The notes: a model not told the origin generated them from the letters alone. 50,885 nt of DNA from Bdellovibrio sp. ZAP7 (GCA_945874535.1 CAMCGZ010000017.1:1-50885); one strand, 5' to 3'; shown: positions 1 to 9,389, numbered from the stretch's first letter. A program made the numbers and translations.

Positions 1-95
1 CTTTGCCCGAGGGTGCGATCCCGGGTGGAATGGGAACCGCAGGCACTCAGGAGCACCATCAGACCGACCATCGATAACAATGAAAACGATTTCAT
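1..95 (-). CDS. lipoprotein, N-terminal fragment (runs off window)
   Basis: Partial gene read leftward off the window edge. The ATG at 95 is preceded on the minus strand by a purine-rich GGGAGAGG ribosome-binding site. The first residues are MKSFSLLSMVG followed by a hydrophobic stretch and a lipobox LLSAC, so the product is expected to be cleaved by signal peptidase II and lipid-anchored. Only 31 codons are visible and the mature part starts G-S-H-S-T, so no function can be given. It is divergent from the TIGR02757 gene, and the roughly 100-bp gap must hold both promoters. Confidence 0.75.
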   Translation of the reverse strand, partial: MKSFSLLSMVGLMVLLSACGSHSTRDRTLGQ

Positions 96-209
96 ATTCC
101 TCTCCCTCTTCTACTCTCACCCATGAAGAAAGCAGGGAGTGTGCCAAGGGGCGTGAGATCCTGCAGGCTTGATTCTGTTAGGAAAATCAATGTTTTCGGT
201 TGGAGAAGG

Positions 210-1091
210 ATGTCGAGGCTTTTCGAGGGTGTCCATTCCTTTTACAGTGGGAACATGGGGCGCATGAATCGCGAAGAACAAAAAAGGGTCATTCTAGATC
301 TCTATTCGCGGTATCACGATGTTTCGTACTTGGAGTGGGATCCCCTCTCGGTGATCCGGGAATTCCGGGGAACTCCCGACCAGGAATACGTCGCACTGGT
401 TTCAGCTCTTTTTGCGTTCGGGGGGGTGAAGCAGATCATTGCCTCAGTTCGCCAGGCGGTGGGGCGAATGAAGCTGGTGGAGTCACCCGGGGTCTTGAAC
501 CAGAGTGAGGAGACACTGACTTCAGTCCTTCGGGGCTTTCGCCACCGGATTTATGTGGATCGGGACCTCATTCACCTGACCCTGCTCTATCAGCGATCCT
601 GTCTGGTATACGGAAGCCTGAAACAGCAATTTCTTCATCATCACCGGCAAGAGGATGACACCATCGAGGCAGGGCTCCGGGGTGTGATTGCCGAGTACCG
701 GAAATGGTCCGAAGCGCTCCATCACATTCCCGGTCCGCACTTCGGGCACATGTTGAATTCTCCCGAGGGCGGGAGCACCTGCAAGCGCTGGCTCATGTTT
801 TTGAAGTGGATGATCCGGCCGGATGACGGAATCGATCTGGGACTCTGGGCTGGTGAACCCTCGCTGGCTCCTAGGCAACTCATGATTCCACTCGACACCC
901 ACCTGTTCAAGATTTCAAAAAAACTCGGGCTCACTCGCAAGAAAACCGCCAACTGGATGACAGCCCTGGAAGTCACGCGGAACTTGGCCCGAATTGATCC
1001 TGAAGACCCCACTCGATTTGATTTCGCCCTCTGTCGTTTTGGAATGCTGAACTATCGAGGACTGTTGGCAAAATCCTCCGTCCTCCCGTAA
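210..1091 (+). CDS. TIGR02757 family protein (DUF2400)
   Basis: Matches the TIGR02757/DUF2400 family as I know it: an N-terminal block resembling YLEWDPLSVIREF, then a DQEYVALVSALFAFGGV block, and a C-terminal part with DTHLFKISKKLGL and a DPTRFDFALCRFGM ending. The family is widespread in Bacteroidetes and delta-type Proteobacteria; its biochemical role is unknown, although the C-terminal helical layout recalls helix-hairpin-helix DNA glycosylases (inference). The start is uncertain. ATG 210 has GGAG four bases upstream. In-frame ATGs at 255 and 264 would fit the family N-terminus better. A start at 123 has no ribosome-binding site. The coding part holds a G7 run near 420. A hairpin with a short T-run follows the stop. 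Confidence 0.85.
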   Translation: MSRLFEGVHSFYSGNMGRMNREEQKRVILDLYSRYHDVSYLEWDPLSVIREFRGTPDQEYVALVSALFAFGGVKQIIASVRQAVGRMKLVESPGVLNQSEETLTSVLRGFRHRIYVDRDLIHLTLLYQRSCLVYGSLKQQFLHHHRQEDDTIEAGLRGVIAEYRKWSEALHHIPGPHFGHMLNSPEGGSTCKRWLMFLKWMIRPDDGIDLGLWAGEPSLAPRQLMIPLDTHLFKISKKLGLTRKKTANWMTALEVTRNLARIDPEDPTRFDFALCRFGMLNYRGLLAKSSVLP

Positions 1092-1107
1092 ACTGGGAAG
1101 AGAAAAA

Positions 1108-1130
1108 GTCGAAAGGAATTCGACGCTTTT
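1108..1130 (+). terminator. hairpin plus T4 between the TIGR02757 and BspA-like genes
   Basis: GTCGAA (1108-1113) and TTCGAC (1119-1124) form a perfect 6-bp stem with loop AGGAA. It is flanked by an A-run on the left and TTTT at 1127-1130 on the right. This looks like a weak intrinsic terminator for the upstream gene. It ends only six bases before the next ATG, so it could also act as a leader structure of the lipoprotein mRNA. Confidence 0.45.
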
Positions 1131-1136
1131 GGTGGA

Positions 1137-3734
1137 ATGATTCAATTACGGAACAGGGGCAAAATGGCCCTGCTTCTGCTGATGTGGGCGGTTGCAGGGT
1201 GTGGTCGAATGTGGCCGGGAAATTTTTCCGGTTCTTCGTCTTCTGTTCAGCCTACGCCTTCGGGTCCGACCGCAACTTTGAGTGTGGTGGCTGGCGAGTT
1301 CATTGCAGGGACTTCTGAGCAGGCGACCCTGAATGTGACCTTGCTCGATGCCTCCGGTAATCCGATGGCCGGGATCACGCCCACGCTCGATATTTCCGGA
1401 GTGGGAAATGTCCAGAGCTGCGGGAGTACCTCCCCGATCGGGTCCACTTCGTGCACCATCACTTCCACTACTGTTGGAATCAAGGCAGTGACCGTGACCA
1501 CGCCGCAGGTGAACTCGAACACGGTGAATGTGACCGGTCTTCCGGGTGAAACCTTCCGGTATGTCTGGAATGCGCAGACCGACGCCACACTCCCCTTGGT
1601 GAGCGGCCGGCCCTACAATTTCACAGTTTATTGGGGAGACGGGACTTCGAGCGAGATCACGAGCGCTGTCGATTCCGATCGCACCCACACCTATGCGAGC
1701 GCGGGCTTGAAGACCATCACCCTGAGCGGAACCTATGATCAGTTCCAGTTCGCCACCCACCCTGAGAGGGTGATGGATGTCACGCGCTGGGGAACCACAG
1801 TCTGGTACTCGATGAGCGCCATGTTCAAGAATGCAGTGAATTTGAATTCATTTACAGCGACCGACACACCCGACACCAGCGCTGTCACCCAATTTTCAGA
1901 GGTGTTCATGGGGGCCATCTTGTTCAACGGAGACGTGACCGAGTGGAACACCAACTCAGCGACGCACATGCAGAGGATGTTCAAGGGAGCGGTGGCTTTC
2001 AATCGGGATATCAGTGAATTGCCGGGTGGGATCTGGAATGTTTCCGGAGTTCTGGATTTTTCTGAAATGTTCAGCGCATCCATCAGCGATTTCACTGTCC
2101 TGAATACCCCGGTCTACACTCCGATGGTCTTCAATCAAAATATTTCCGCTTGGGGAATGAATAGCGCAATCAATACTGAAAAGATGTTTGCAGGGTGTGA
2201 ATCCTTCAATCAGAATCTGAACGGTTGGTTCACCGGGAATATCACCGATATGTCCTTCATGTTCATGCATGCCAAGGCCTTCAATTCCGATATGAGTGCC
2301 TGGGACGTTTCTCGAGTGATTAGCTTCGAAGGCATGTTCCAGGGAGCGACAGATTTCAACGGAAATATCAGCACCTGGAATACCGCTTCAGCGACGACAT
2401 TCAGGCGGATGTTTGCCCAGGCTTCGGTATTCAATCAGGACATCCGGAATTGGAGTACCGGTTCCGTTCAGAGTTTGTACGAGACTTTTTACGGGGCTGC
2501 TCAATTTGATCAGCAAATTGGAATCTGGGACACATCTTCTAATCGGAGCCTTTATCGTACCTTCGCCAATGCGACCGCATTCGCTCGGAGTCTGAATAAT
2601 TGGAATACGAGCGCGGTGACGAGCATGGCGGGCACTTTTCTCGGGGCGACCAATTTTAACAACGGAGGAGATCCATTTAATTGGAACACTTCGAATGTCA
2701 CCACAACCTCCAATATGTTCGGAGGAGCCATTGTTTTCAATCAACCGATGGTGGCAGTGGGGGGGGTGTGGAACTTTGCGAGTACGACCAGCATGGAGGA
2801 GATGTTTCAAAATGCCTCTGCTTTCAACCAAGACCTGAGTAGTTGGAACACATCAAATGTCAACAATATGATTCGGATGTTCAATGGGGCAATCGCATTC
2901 AACCAGAATCTCAGTCCTTGGCACGTGTCTGAAGTGTTATCAATGGCCGGAATGTTTCAGGATGCCAGTACCTTCAATCAGGGGCAGTCGTCTTGCGGGG
3001 TTCCTGATTTGGGTGTTCGAGACTTGATTTGGAATACCCAGAAGCTGACTAATCTATCGCGCATGTTCGAGGGTGCGATTTGCTTCAATCAGCGCCTTCC
3101 GTTCAACACCAGTACTGTGACCAACATGACTTTTATGTTCTATAATGCCACCGCGTTTGATCATGATATCGCGATGTGGGATGTGAGCGCCGTCACGGAT
3201 GCCCGAGCATTTCATGGAGGAACCAACGCCCCGGGCTGGGTGAATACCGAGCGACCGTTCTTTCAGCCAGGAGCGGGGAGCCGGCGGCTGTTCCTGACTT
3301 CCACCATCCGGAATGGAAACCTGGGCGGAGTTGCGGGGGCGGATGCGGTTTGTGCTATCGATTCGAACAAGCCCATGACCGGAAACTACCGTGCCCTTCT
3401 CGTTGCACTGGGGCAGCGCTCGGTTCAGTTGCCGGGGGGGCCGCTCAATTGGCCATTGATGCCATTCATGCAATACACAAGAAGCGATGGAACCTTGATT
3501 GGTGTCACGGGCGCCACCGCTGTTTTTCCACCCATCGGGTTCACAAATCCCATCACACCTGTAGCCAATTCATTCTGGACCGGGATGGATGTCGCTTATT
3601 CAAAGATTGAAAACTGCAGTGATTGGACCGAAGGGGGAGTGGGGGGAGGCGGGACATTAAGCGGTGAGAGCGCCATCACGTCTGTCCCTGAAACCTGCGA
3701 CCAATTCAAGTCACTTTTGTGTGTTGAAGAGTAA
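1137..3734 (+). CDS. BspA-repeat surface lipoprotein with DUF1554 tail
   Basis: A surface lipoprotein of 865 aa. Residues 1-22 are a lipoprotein signal (basic n-region, lipobox AVAGC, Cys22). About 45-135 look like a bacterial Ig-like (invasin-type) domain. About 140-205 look PKD-like, with a YWGDGTSS motif. From about 225 to 700 there are roughly 17 BspA/DUF285 repeats of about 25 residues, each of the form MF..A..FN.D...WNTS.V. The last 150 residues (RLFLTSTIRNGNLGG, FWTGMD, NCSDW) resemble DUF1554, known to me mostly from Leptospira and relatives. BspA repeats usually occur in adhesins and secreted proteins; adhesion here is inferred. The G8 tract at 2759-2766 is a potential slippage site. 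The start at 1137 is preferred because it supplies positive charges; ATG 1164 (M10) has the better ribosome-binding site (AGGGGC). Confidence 0.85.
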   Translation: MIQLRNRGKMALLLLMWAVAGCGRMWPGNFSGSSSSVQPTPSGPTATLSVVAGEFIAGTSEQATLNVTLLDASGNPMAGITPTLDISGVGNVQSCGSTSPIGSTSCTITSTTVGIKAVTVTTPQVNSNTVNVTGLPGETFRYVWNAQTDATLPLVSGRPYNFTVYWGDGTSSEITSAVDSDRTHTYASAGLKTITLSGTYDQFQFATHPERVMDVTRWGTTVWYSMSAMFKNAVNLNSFTATDTPDTSAVTQFSEVFMGAILFNGDVTEWNTNSATHMQRMFKGAVAFNRDISELPGGIWNVSGVLDFSEMFSASISDFTVLNTPVYTPMVFNQNISAWGMNSAINTEKMFAGCESFNQNLNGWFTGNITDMSFMFMHAKAFNSDMSAWDVSRVISFEGMFQGATDFNGNISTWNTASATTFRRMFAQASVFNQDIRNWSTGSVQSLYETFYGAAQFDQQIGIWDTSSNRSLYRTFANATAFARSLNNWNTSAVTSMAGTFLGATNFNNGGDPFNWNTSNVTTTSNMFGGAIVFNQPMVAVGGVWNFASTTSMEEMFQNASAFNQDLSSWNTSNVNNMIRMFNGAIAFNQNLSPWHVSEVLSMAGMFQDASTFNQGQSSCGVPDLGVRDLIWNTQKLTNLSRMFEGAICFNQRLPFNTSTVTNMTFMFYNATAFDHDIAMWDVSAVTDARAFHGGTNAPGWVNTERPFFQPGAGSRRLFLTSTIRNGNLGGVAGADAVCAIDSNKPMTGNYRALLVALGQRSVQLPGGPLNWPLMPFMQYTRSDGTLIGVTGATAVFPPIGFTNPITPVANSFWTGMDVAYSKIENCSDWTEGGVGGGGTLSGESAITSVPETCDQFKSLLCVEE

Positions 3735-3735
3735 A

Positions 3736-3819
3736 TGGTGCCTAGGACTGGATTCGAACCAGCACGCTTTTGGCGCTCGCCCCTGAAACGAGTGCGTCTA
3801 CCAATTCCGCCACCTAGGC
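3736..3819 (-). tRNA. tRNA-Leu (anticodon CAG)
   Basis: The minus strand reads a 7-bp acceptor stem GCCTAGG/CCTAGGC and a D-arm with GGTAGACGC. The anticodon loop TTCAGGG gives CAG. A class-II long variable arm (CGCCAAAAGCG) is followed by a T-loop TTCGAAT. The 3' CCA is encoded. The 3' end lies one base from the TAA of the convergent BspA-like gene. Confidence 0.95.
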
Positions 3820-3867
3820 ACAGCGACTCATATAAATGAGCACACTCAGGGTGAATTGATCAGGAAG

Positions 3868-3943
3868 TGGTGGGTAGGGACGGAATCGAACCGCCGACAC
3901 ATGCCTTTTCAGGGCATTGCTCTACCGACTGAGCTACCTACCC
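3868..3943 (-). tRNA. tRNA-Phe (anticodon GAA)
   Basis: The acceptor stem GGGTAGG/CCTACCC and D-arm TAGCTCAGTCGGTAGAGCA are both present. The anticodon loop CTGAAAA between ATGCC and GGCAT gives GAA. The T-loop is TTCGATT and CCA is encoded. At 76 nt it is a standard class-I tRNA. It lies upstream of tRNA-Leu on the same strand, so the two are probably cotranscribed. Confidence 0.96.
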
Positions 3944-4012
3944 AAAGCCGGATTCCGGATCAAAACGGAACCCTAGAGTTATGCCAGATCCCGGCATTAG
4001 GCAAGGGGCGAA

Positions 4013-4306
4013 TCATTCGGTGGATGAATTTTTGGAAGGATGGAGTCGGCCCACACGCCGCAGGAGCGGGGAACCGATAGATGAGCTGAGGTTTTCGTCT
4101 GGATTCCCGCCTCGGAGGGAAGCACCTTCCTTGCCCTCGACAAAGGGCTCGATCGACTCGGGGATCTCGATCACGGGCTTCTTGAACAGATTCTCCTCGC
4201 TCAACTCCTCGCTCCCCGGAATGGGAGCGGCAGAAGTCCAGGAAGTGCTGATGCCGACCAGTAGGGCGATTATCCGAGTAAAGCGGTCAAAGCGAATGGG
4301 TTTCAT
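4013..4306 (-). CDS. small secreted protein, unknown function
   Basis: A 97-aa product with a clear signal peptide: a basic start (MKPIRFDRFTR), a hydrophobic core IIALLVGIS, and a likely cleavage near SWTSA-A. The mature part is acidic in the middle (PGSEELSEENLFKKP, EIPESIEPF) and basic at the end, with no recognisable domain. A GGAGTG ribosome-binding site lies seven bases before the ATG, which supports a real gene. It is divergent from groES and upstream of the two tRNAs on the same strand, so it could share a transcript with them. I do not recognise a family. Confidence 0.6.
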   Translation of the reverse strand: MKPIRFDRFTRIIALLVGISTSWTSAAPIPGSEELSEENLFKKPVIEIPESIEPFVEGKEGASLRGGNPDENLSSSIGSPLLRRVGRLHPSKNSSTE

Positions 4307-4375
4307 GATTTCACTCCGTGTTCTGTATTGGGTATTCGTTGACTCTTTCGGTAGGAAATTGGGAAATCTTGACCC

Positions 4376-4401
4376 GCATCCGGCAAAAACTTCCCGGATG
4401 C
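4376..4401. repeat. perfect 8-bp inverted repeat in the groES upstream region
   Basis: GCATCCGG (4376-4383) and CCGGATGC (4394-4401) are exact reverse complements separated by 10 bases (CAAAAACTTC). It lies between the divergent small secreted-protein gene and groES. There is no T-run on either side, so an operator or leader hairpin is more likely than a terminator. Confidence 0.5.
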
Positions 4402-4418
4402 CGGAGTTTGTGGGGGAT

Positions 4419-4444
4419 CAGATTTTGACATCGTCAAAAATCTG
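4419..4444. repeat. near-perfect inverted repeat CAGATTTTGAC / GTCAAAAATCTG
   Basis: The arms at 4419-4429 and 4433-4444 are reverse complements except for one extra A in the right arm, with a 3-base centre (ATC). It ends about 40 bp upstream of the predicted groES -35 box. It does not match the CIRCE element. The inner heptamer TTTTGAC/GTCAAAA recurs as a wider-spaced inverted repeat at 30060-30089. Confidence 0.5.
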
Positions 4445-4485
4445 CCCAAAAAAGGCATATTTCTGACTTTTTTTAGGGTTGTCGG

Positions 4486-4515
4486 TTGACAATCAGGGGT
4501 GCGAAACCATTTAAT
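4486..4515 (+). promoter_or_regulatory. sigma-70-type promoter of groES-groEL
   Basis: A perfect -35 TTGACA at 4486-4491 and a -10 TTTAAT at 4510-4515 (five of six matches) are separated by 18 bp. This predicts a start near 4522 and a leader of about 50 nt to the groES ATG. I see no CIRCE inverted repeat or heat-shock sigma-32 consensus. Confidence 0.6.
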
Positions 4516-4570
4516 CCTGCAGAATCGAAACTTTTGGTTTAACCCAATGAAACCTGAGGAGGTCAATGCC

Positions 4571-4858
4571 ATGGAAGTACGTCCGCTGCACGATCGAGTG
4601 CTCGTTAAAAGATTCGTTGAAGAAGAAAAGTCAAAAGGCGGGATCATCATTCCCGACACTGCAAAAGAGAAGCCAATCCAGGGCGAGATCATCGCTGTTG
4701 GAACCGGCCGCGTGACTGATGACGGGAAAGTACGTCCCCTCGAAGTCAAAAAAGGCGACAAGGTCCTGTTCGGGAAGTACTCCGGAACCGAGATCAAGAT
4801 CGAAGGCGAAGAATTCCTGATGATGCGCGAGGAAGACATCCTCGGAATCATCCAATAA
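4571..4858 (+). CDS. groES: co-chaperonin GroES
   Basis: A 95-aa product beginning [14 protein letters not shown], the typical Hsp10 N-terminus. The mobile-loop region has [12 protein letters not shown], and the C-terminal half has [18 protein letters not shown] and ends EDILGIIQ. GroES forms the heptameric lid of the GroEL folding chamber in the cytoplasm. The start at 4571 is chosen because a strong GAGGAGG lies seven bases upstream and it gives the normal family length; the frame stays open upstream, but that is not family sequence. It is followed by groEL after 25 bases, the usual bicistronic operon. Confidence 0.98.
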   Translation: MEVRPLHDRVLVKRFVEEEKSKGGIIIPDTAKEKPIQGEIIAVGTGRVTDDGKVRPLEVKKGDKVLFGKYSGTEIKIEGEEFLMMREEDILGIIQ

Positions 4859-4874
4859 TCATCCCCCAACATAG

Positions 4875-6518
<1,644 letters not shown>

Positions 6519-6557
6519 TCTGCGCCTGAGCGCAAATCATTTAGAAAAATGAATGAG

Positions 6558-6593
6558 CCGCCCGGGACCGATGGTTCCGGGCGGTTTCTTTTT
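6558..6593 (+). terminator. intrinsic terminator of groES-groEL
   Basis: CCGCCCGGGACC and GGTTCCGGGCGG form a 12-bp GC-rich stem (one G-U pair) with a 3-base loop. It is followed by TTTCTTTTT. It ends 12 bases before the stop of the convergent gene. Confidence 0.9.
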
Positions 6594-6605
6594 ACGGGGT
6601 CCGAT

Positions 6606-7712
6606 TCATTCGGTCATTTGAAGATACTGGTTTCTTCCACCGAGATAGATGAGTCCCCAGGTGTATCGATCGCTGATCCGGATCATCTTCGGTCCAAGGG
6701 TGGCTGCGAGCTCGTTCCCCTCGAGGCAGGCATTCAAAAGGAGATTCGGGATCTTGTTCATCAGTGCCCGGTCGAGCACCCGCTTCGGGTAGAATCGGAC
6801 GACGCTGAACCCGGTATCGTAAGGGACGAGTCGTTTTCCAAGGCTTTCCTTTTCGGGGTCCGCCTCCTGACCCTCTTCAGGCCTTGAAAAGGCGTCGTAG
6901 ATGGGGCGCTTCACCAATGCGTTGGTGAGATAGTCCGTGGTGGTTCGTGTGGCAAAGTCCCGGACCGGTCCTGCATTCGACACCACCACCCTCTTGATGA
7001 TCGGACTGGTCACCAGGATGCTCAGGTTGTTGGCCAGAAGGTCCGAATACATCAGTCTTCTTTTTTCGGGGTCGCTCAGCAGGTGATTGCCGGATAGCTC
7101 CTGGGTCACGATTCCCGCTGCAGCGACCGTGTTCGAAGACACGAGGTTGTCGAGGAGAAAGGTTTTTCCGGTCCGGCTTTTCGACATGATCTCGAGACAG
7201 TTCACGGCGACTCCCCGGTCAAGGCGGGGATTTTTATCACGCTGGATCCTGAGGCCGGGGCGGTCCTTCTCGAGCTTCTTCAGCAGGGCTTCGCTTTCTC
7301 CCGGAGTCAGGTCCCATCCGCTCTTCGATTCGAAGCGAAGGGACTTCGTCTTCGGGTCAAAGACCGCCTGCCCGGATTCCTTGATGATCCGGACTCCATC
7401 GGCGCCGGGAGCTTTCAGACTCAAGAATCCGTCTTTACCCCGAATCACCCGGTCGCCTTTCACAAAGTGAATCTCGTCGAGTGTGTCGATGTAATAGGAG
7501 TAGGACTGTCCGGCTTCGATCTCCTTGAGGACTCGCCGGTCCAGGCCCTTCAGATCGGCCGTGATCGGCGTCAGATCGAGTGCAAGCGGAGTTTCGTCAC
7601 TGAGATGCTTCTCGAGTATGGATCGGAAGTCGCAGTCAATCGCAATGGCACCTGCACCCGGAGTCAGCAGGAGTGCGGCGATCATCAGACTGTGTTTTCC
7701 GGAAAACAGCAC
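6606..7712 (-). CDS. secreted protein, unknown function
   Basis: A 368-aa product with an N-terminal signal peptide (core LMIAALLLTPGAGAIA), so probably periplasmic. The mature part contains no domain I recognise. It has charged and helical stretches (GESEALLKKLEKDRPGLR) and a C-terminal part with tyrosines and glycines (YTWGLIYLGGRNQYLQ). The GTG start at 7712 is chosen because GAGGAGG lies seven bases upstream; an ATG ten codons later (MIAALLL) is the alternative. It begins 12 bases after the hslO stop, so the two genes are almost certainly cotranscribed. Confidence 0.8.
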   Translation of the reverse strand: MLFSGKHSLMIAALLLTPGAGAIAIDCDFRSILEKHLSDETPLALDLTPITADLKGLDRRVLKEIEAGQSYSYYIDTLDEIHFVKGDRVIRGKDGFLSLKAPGADGVRIIKESGQAVFDPKTKSLRFESKSGWDLTPGESEALLKKLEKDRPGLRIQRDKNPRLDRGVAVNCLEIMSKSRTGKTFLLDNLVSSNTVAAAGIVTQELSGNHLLSDPEKRRLMYSDLLANNLSILVTSPIIKRVVVSNAGPVRDFATRTTTDYLTNALVKRPIYDAFSRPEEGQEADPEKESLGKRLVPYDTGFSVVRFYPKRVLDRALMNKIPNLLLNACLEGNELAATLGPKMIRISDRYTWGLIYLGGRNQYLQMTE

Positions 7713-7724
7713 GCCGGAGCCTCC

Positions 7725-8609
7725 TCACTTCATTTCACGAAGGAGTTCACCCAGCATGACCGGACTGAACACGTAGGTTTCCGAGCAGAAGTCACAATCG
7801 ATTTCAAAATCCTTGTTTTCAGCAAGCATGGACTCGAGCTCTTCCACCCCGATCAATGTGAGTGAGCGTTTCACCCGATCGAGACTGCAAGGGCATTTGA
7901 GAGATAGAGGCTGTTCCTCGAGGAGTTGAAACGACTGGTTCTCGAGCAAGTAAGAGAGGAGCCGGGTGGGAGTGCTCCGGATTTCCGAGCTCGAATCGAA
8001 GTGGTGGAGTTTTTTCAGATGTTCTTCAATCAGGCTGATGTCGGCTTCGGTGGCGCCCGGCATGGCCTGGATCAGGAATCCCTCGGCGATGGTGATCCGG
8101 TCGTTCTCCATGAAGACTTCAATCCCTACCGCTGAATTCACCTGCTCCGACTGGAGCCAGTAAAAGGTCAGGTCTTTGGCCAGGTGTCCGGTCAGCAGCG
8201 GCACGGTACCGATATAGGGTTGTGCGTCGTCGTGTTTGGTTCTGAGGACAGAAAGGAGTCCGATTCCCCAGGGGCCGATGTTCCGCGCGAGTTGGATATC
8301 GGCCGGGGCCCGCTCCAGCACGTAGCCTCGCACTTCGCCTGTGGAATTGGCGTCGATGATGGTCTGGTGGGACCAGCCCGAGGACTGGATATTCAGGTTC
8401 ACCTTCTCGCCCGATTTGCAGTAGGAGGAGAGGATCAAGCCCGCAACGATCGCTTCGGCCAGCGCTTTACGTCCGGTGGGAGTGAGGTTGTGACGGTCGG
8501 CCAAATGATTTGAAATCTCCGTCGCACTGACTGCGACAGCGCGAATCGTTCCGGTGCCGGAAAGGCATTTGACCCACTTGTCGGTTGCCGATTGGAATGC
8601 GATAGCCAT
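7725..8609 (-). CDS. hslO: redox-regulated chaperone Hsp33
   Basis: A 294-aa Hsp33 family protein, a cytoplasmic holdase switched on by oxidation. The family N-terminal domain is visible (AIRAVAVSATEISNHLADRH, GRKALAEA), followed by the central GSAT-like region and the C-terminal zinc switch. The four cysteines occur as C239-P-C241 and C272-D-F-C275, the expected CxC...CxxC spacing. It is preceded by AGGAGC close to the ATG. It sits between an outer-membrane protein gene and a secreted-protein gene with 12-base gaps on both sides, so it is the middle gene of a three-gene operon. Confidence 0.96.
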   Translation of the reverse strand: MAIAFQSATDKWVKCLSGTGTIRAVAVSATEISNHLADRHNLTPTGRKALAEAIVAGLILSSYCKSGEKVNLNIQSSGWSHQTIIDANSTGEVRGYVLERAPADIQLARNIGPWGIGLLSVLRTKHDDAQPYIGTVPLLTGHLAKDLTFYWLQSEQVNSAVGIEVFMENDRITIAEGFLIQAMPGATEADISLIEEHLKKLHHFDSSSEIRSTPTRLLSYLLENQSFQLLEEQPLSLKCPCSLDRVKRSLTLIGVEELESMLAENKDFEIDCDFCSETYVFSPVMLGELLREMK

Positions 8610-8621
8610 GAACGAAAGCTC

Positions 8622-9302
8622 CTAGAAGGTGAGTCCCGTGTGCACGGTGAATGAGGCGAAGGCTCCGCCCAATGATTGTAAATTGCCTTTCGAATCCCTT
8701 TTCGAGGAGTCGAACATGTTGTGATACATGAGTTTGGCCCCGAAAAACACACGGTTGCTGATCATCAGATCGATACCGGTGCCGAGCTGCATGCCGAAGA
8801 GCAAGCCACTCACCGTCGCGGAATCAGCCAAGGTGAACGAAGGATTGAAGAATCCGAGGCCGACCGAGGCGAACGGCACGAGCTGGTCGAAATACATCAG
8901 ATTGGCTCTCAATCCGGCAGCGAGATTCCATGCGGAAAAATTCCCGCTCGAATGGGAGTGGTATGCAAAGTGGGTCTCGAATGAGAACAGGTCGCTGACC
9001 CCGTAGGTATAGTTGAGCTCGGGCCCGATCGCATTCTCGTAAGTGTTGGCCAGATTCCCAAGCAGAAAGAACTGACCGACCCCGATCGACAGATTGTGGG
9101 TGTCTGGCGCGAACGGCCCCTTGCCGTAGTCCGGCTGGATGTCGCGCTTTTTCTTTTCTGGCAGGTCCCGGGAGGATCGCGAGTAAGTGAGAGACTCGCG
9201 GGAGAAGCGGGTTGCCGCAGTGGAATCTTGAGAAACCGAACACACTCCGATCGTGCTCGAGATGAACAACAGGATGACTCTAAAGCCCGCGTTAACGCGC
9301 AT
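8622..9302 (-). CDS. outer-membrane beta-barrel protein
   Basis: A 226-aa product with signal peptide (MRVNAGFRVILLFISS, cleavage probably near DSTA-A). A short basic linker (PEKKKRD) is followed by alternating hydrophobic/polar strands rich in Gly, Phe and Tyr (GPELNYTYGVSDLFSFETHF, GLGFFNPSF, FFGAKLMYHNMF). It ends in a terminal Phe (HTGLTF), a usual barrel signal for BAM. This fits a small OmpW/OmpA-like eight-strand barrel; the cargo is unknown. A TTG at 9344 in frame also lacks a ribosome-binding site. ATG 9302 has no Shine-Dalgarno but has TACACT six bases upstream, which suggests leaderless transcription. First gene of the hslO operon. Confidence 0.78.
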   Translation of the reverse strand: MRVNAGFRVILLFISSTIGVCSVSQDSTAATRFSRESLTYSRSSRDLPEKKKRDIQPDYGKGPFAPDTHNLSIGVGQFFLLGNLANTYENAIGPELNYTYGVSDLFSFETHFAYHSHSSGNFSAWNLAAGLRANLMYFDQLVPFASVGLGFFNPSFTLADSATVSGLLFGMQLGTGIDLMISNRVFFGAKLMYHNMFDSSKRDSKGNLQSLGGAFASFTVHTGLTF

Positions 9303-9389
9303 GATTAGAGTGTATTCGGTGTCTCGAAAGAAGCAAAGCCTCAAACCGGAATCTCAGTAAAACCCGGTATTTTGGCGGACATCTGGGAG

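Noticed and set aside
123-209. Start of the TIGR02757 gene at 123
   Set aside because: No ribosome-binding site and the extra residues do not match the family; it would also use up most of the divergent promoter gap.
1960-3200. Tandem DNA repeats or CRISPR in the BspA-like gene
   Set aside because: The repeats are at protein level with diverged DNA; there are no constant repeats with unique spacers.
4419-4444. LexA box of the Bdellovibrio type (TTAC-N3-GTAA)
   Set aside because: The centre reads TTGAC-N3-GTCAA; the key bases differ, and groESL is not an SOS gene.
4307-4570. CIRCE/HrcA operator upstream of groES
   Set aside because: No TTAGCACTC-N9-GAGTGCTAA-like repeat; the inverted repeats present have other sequences.
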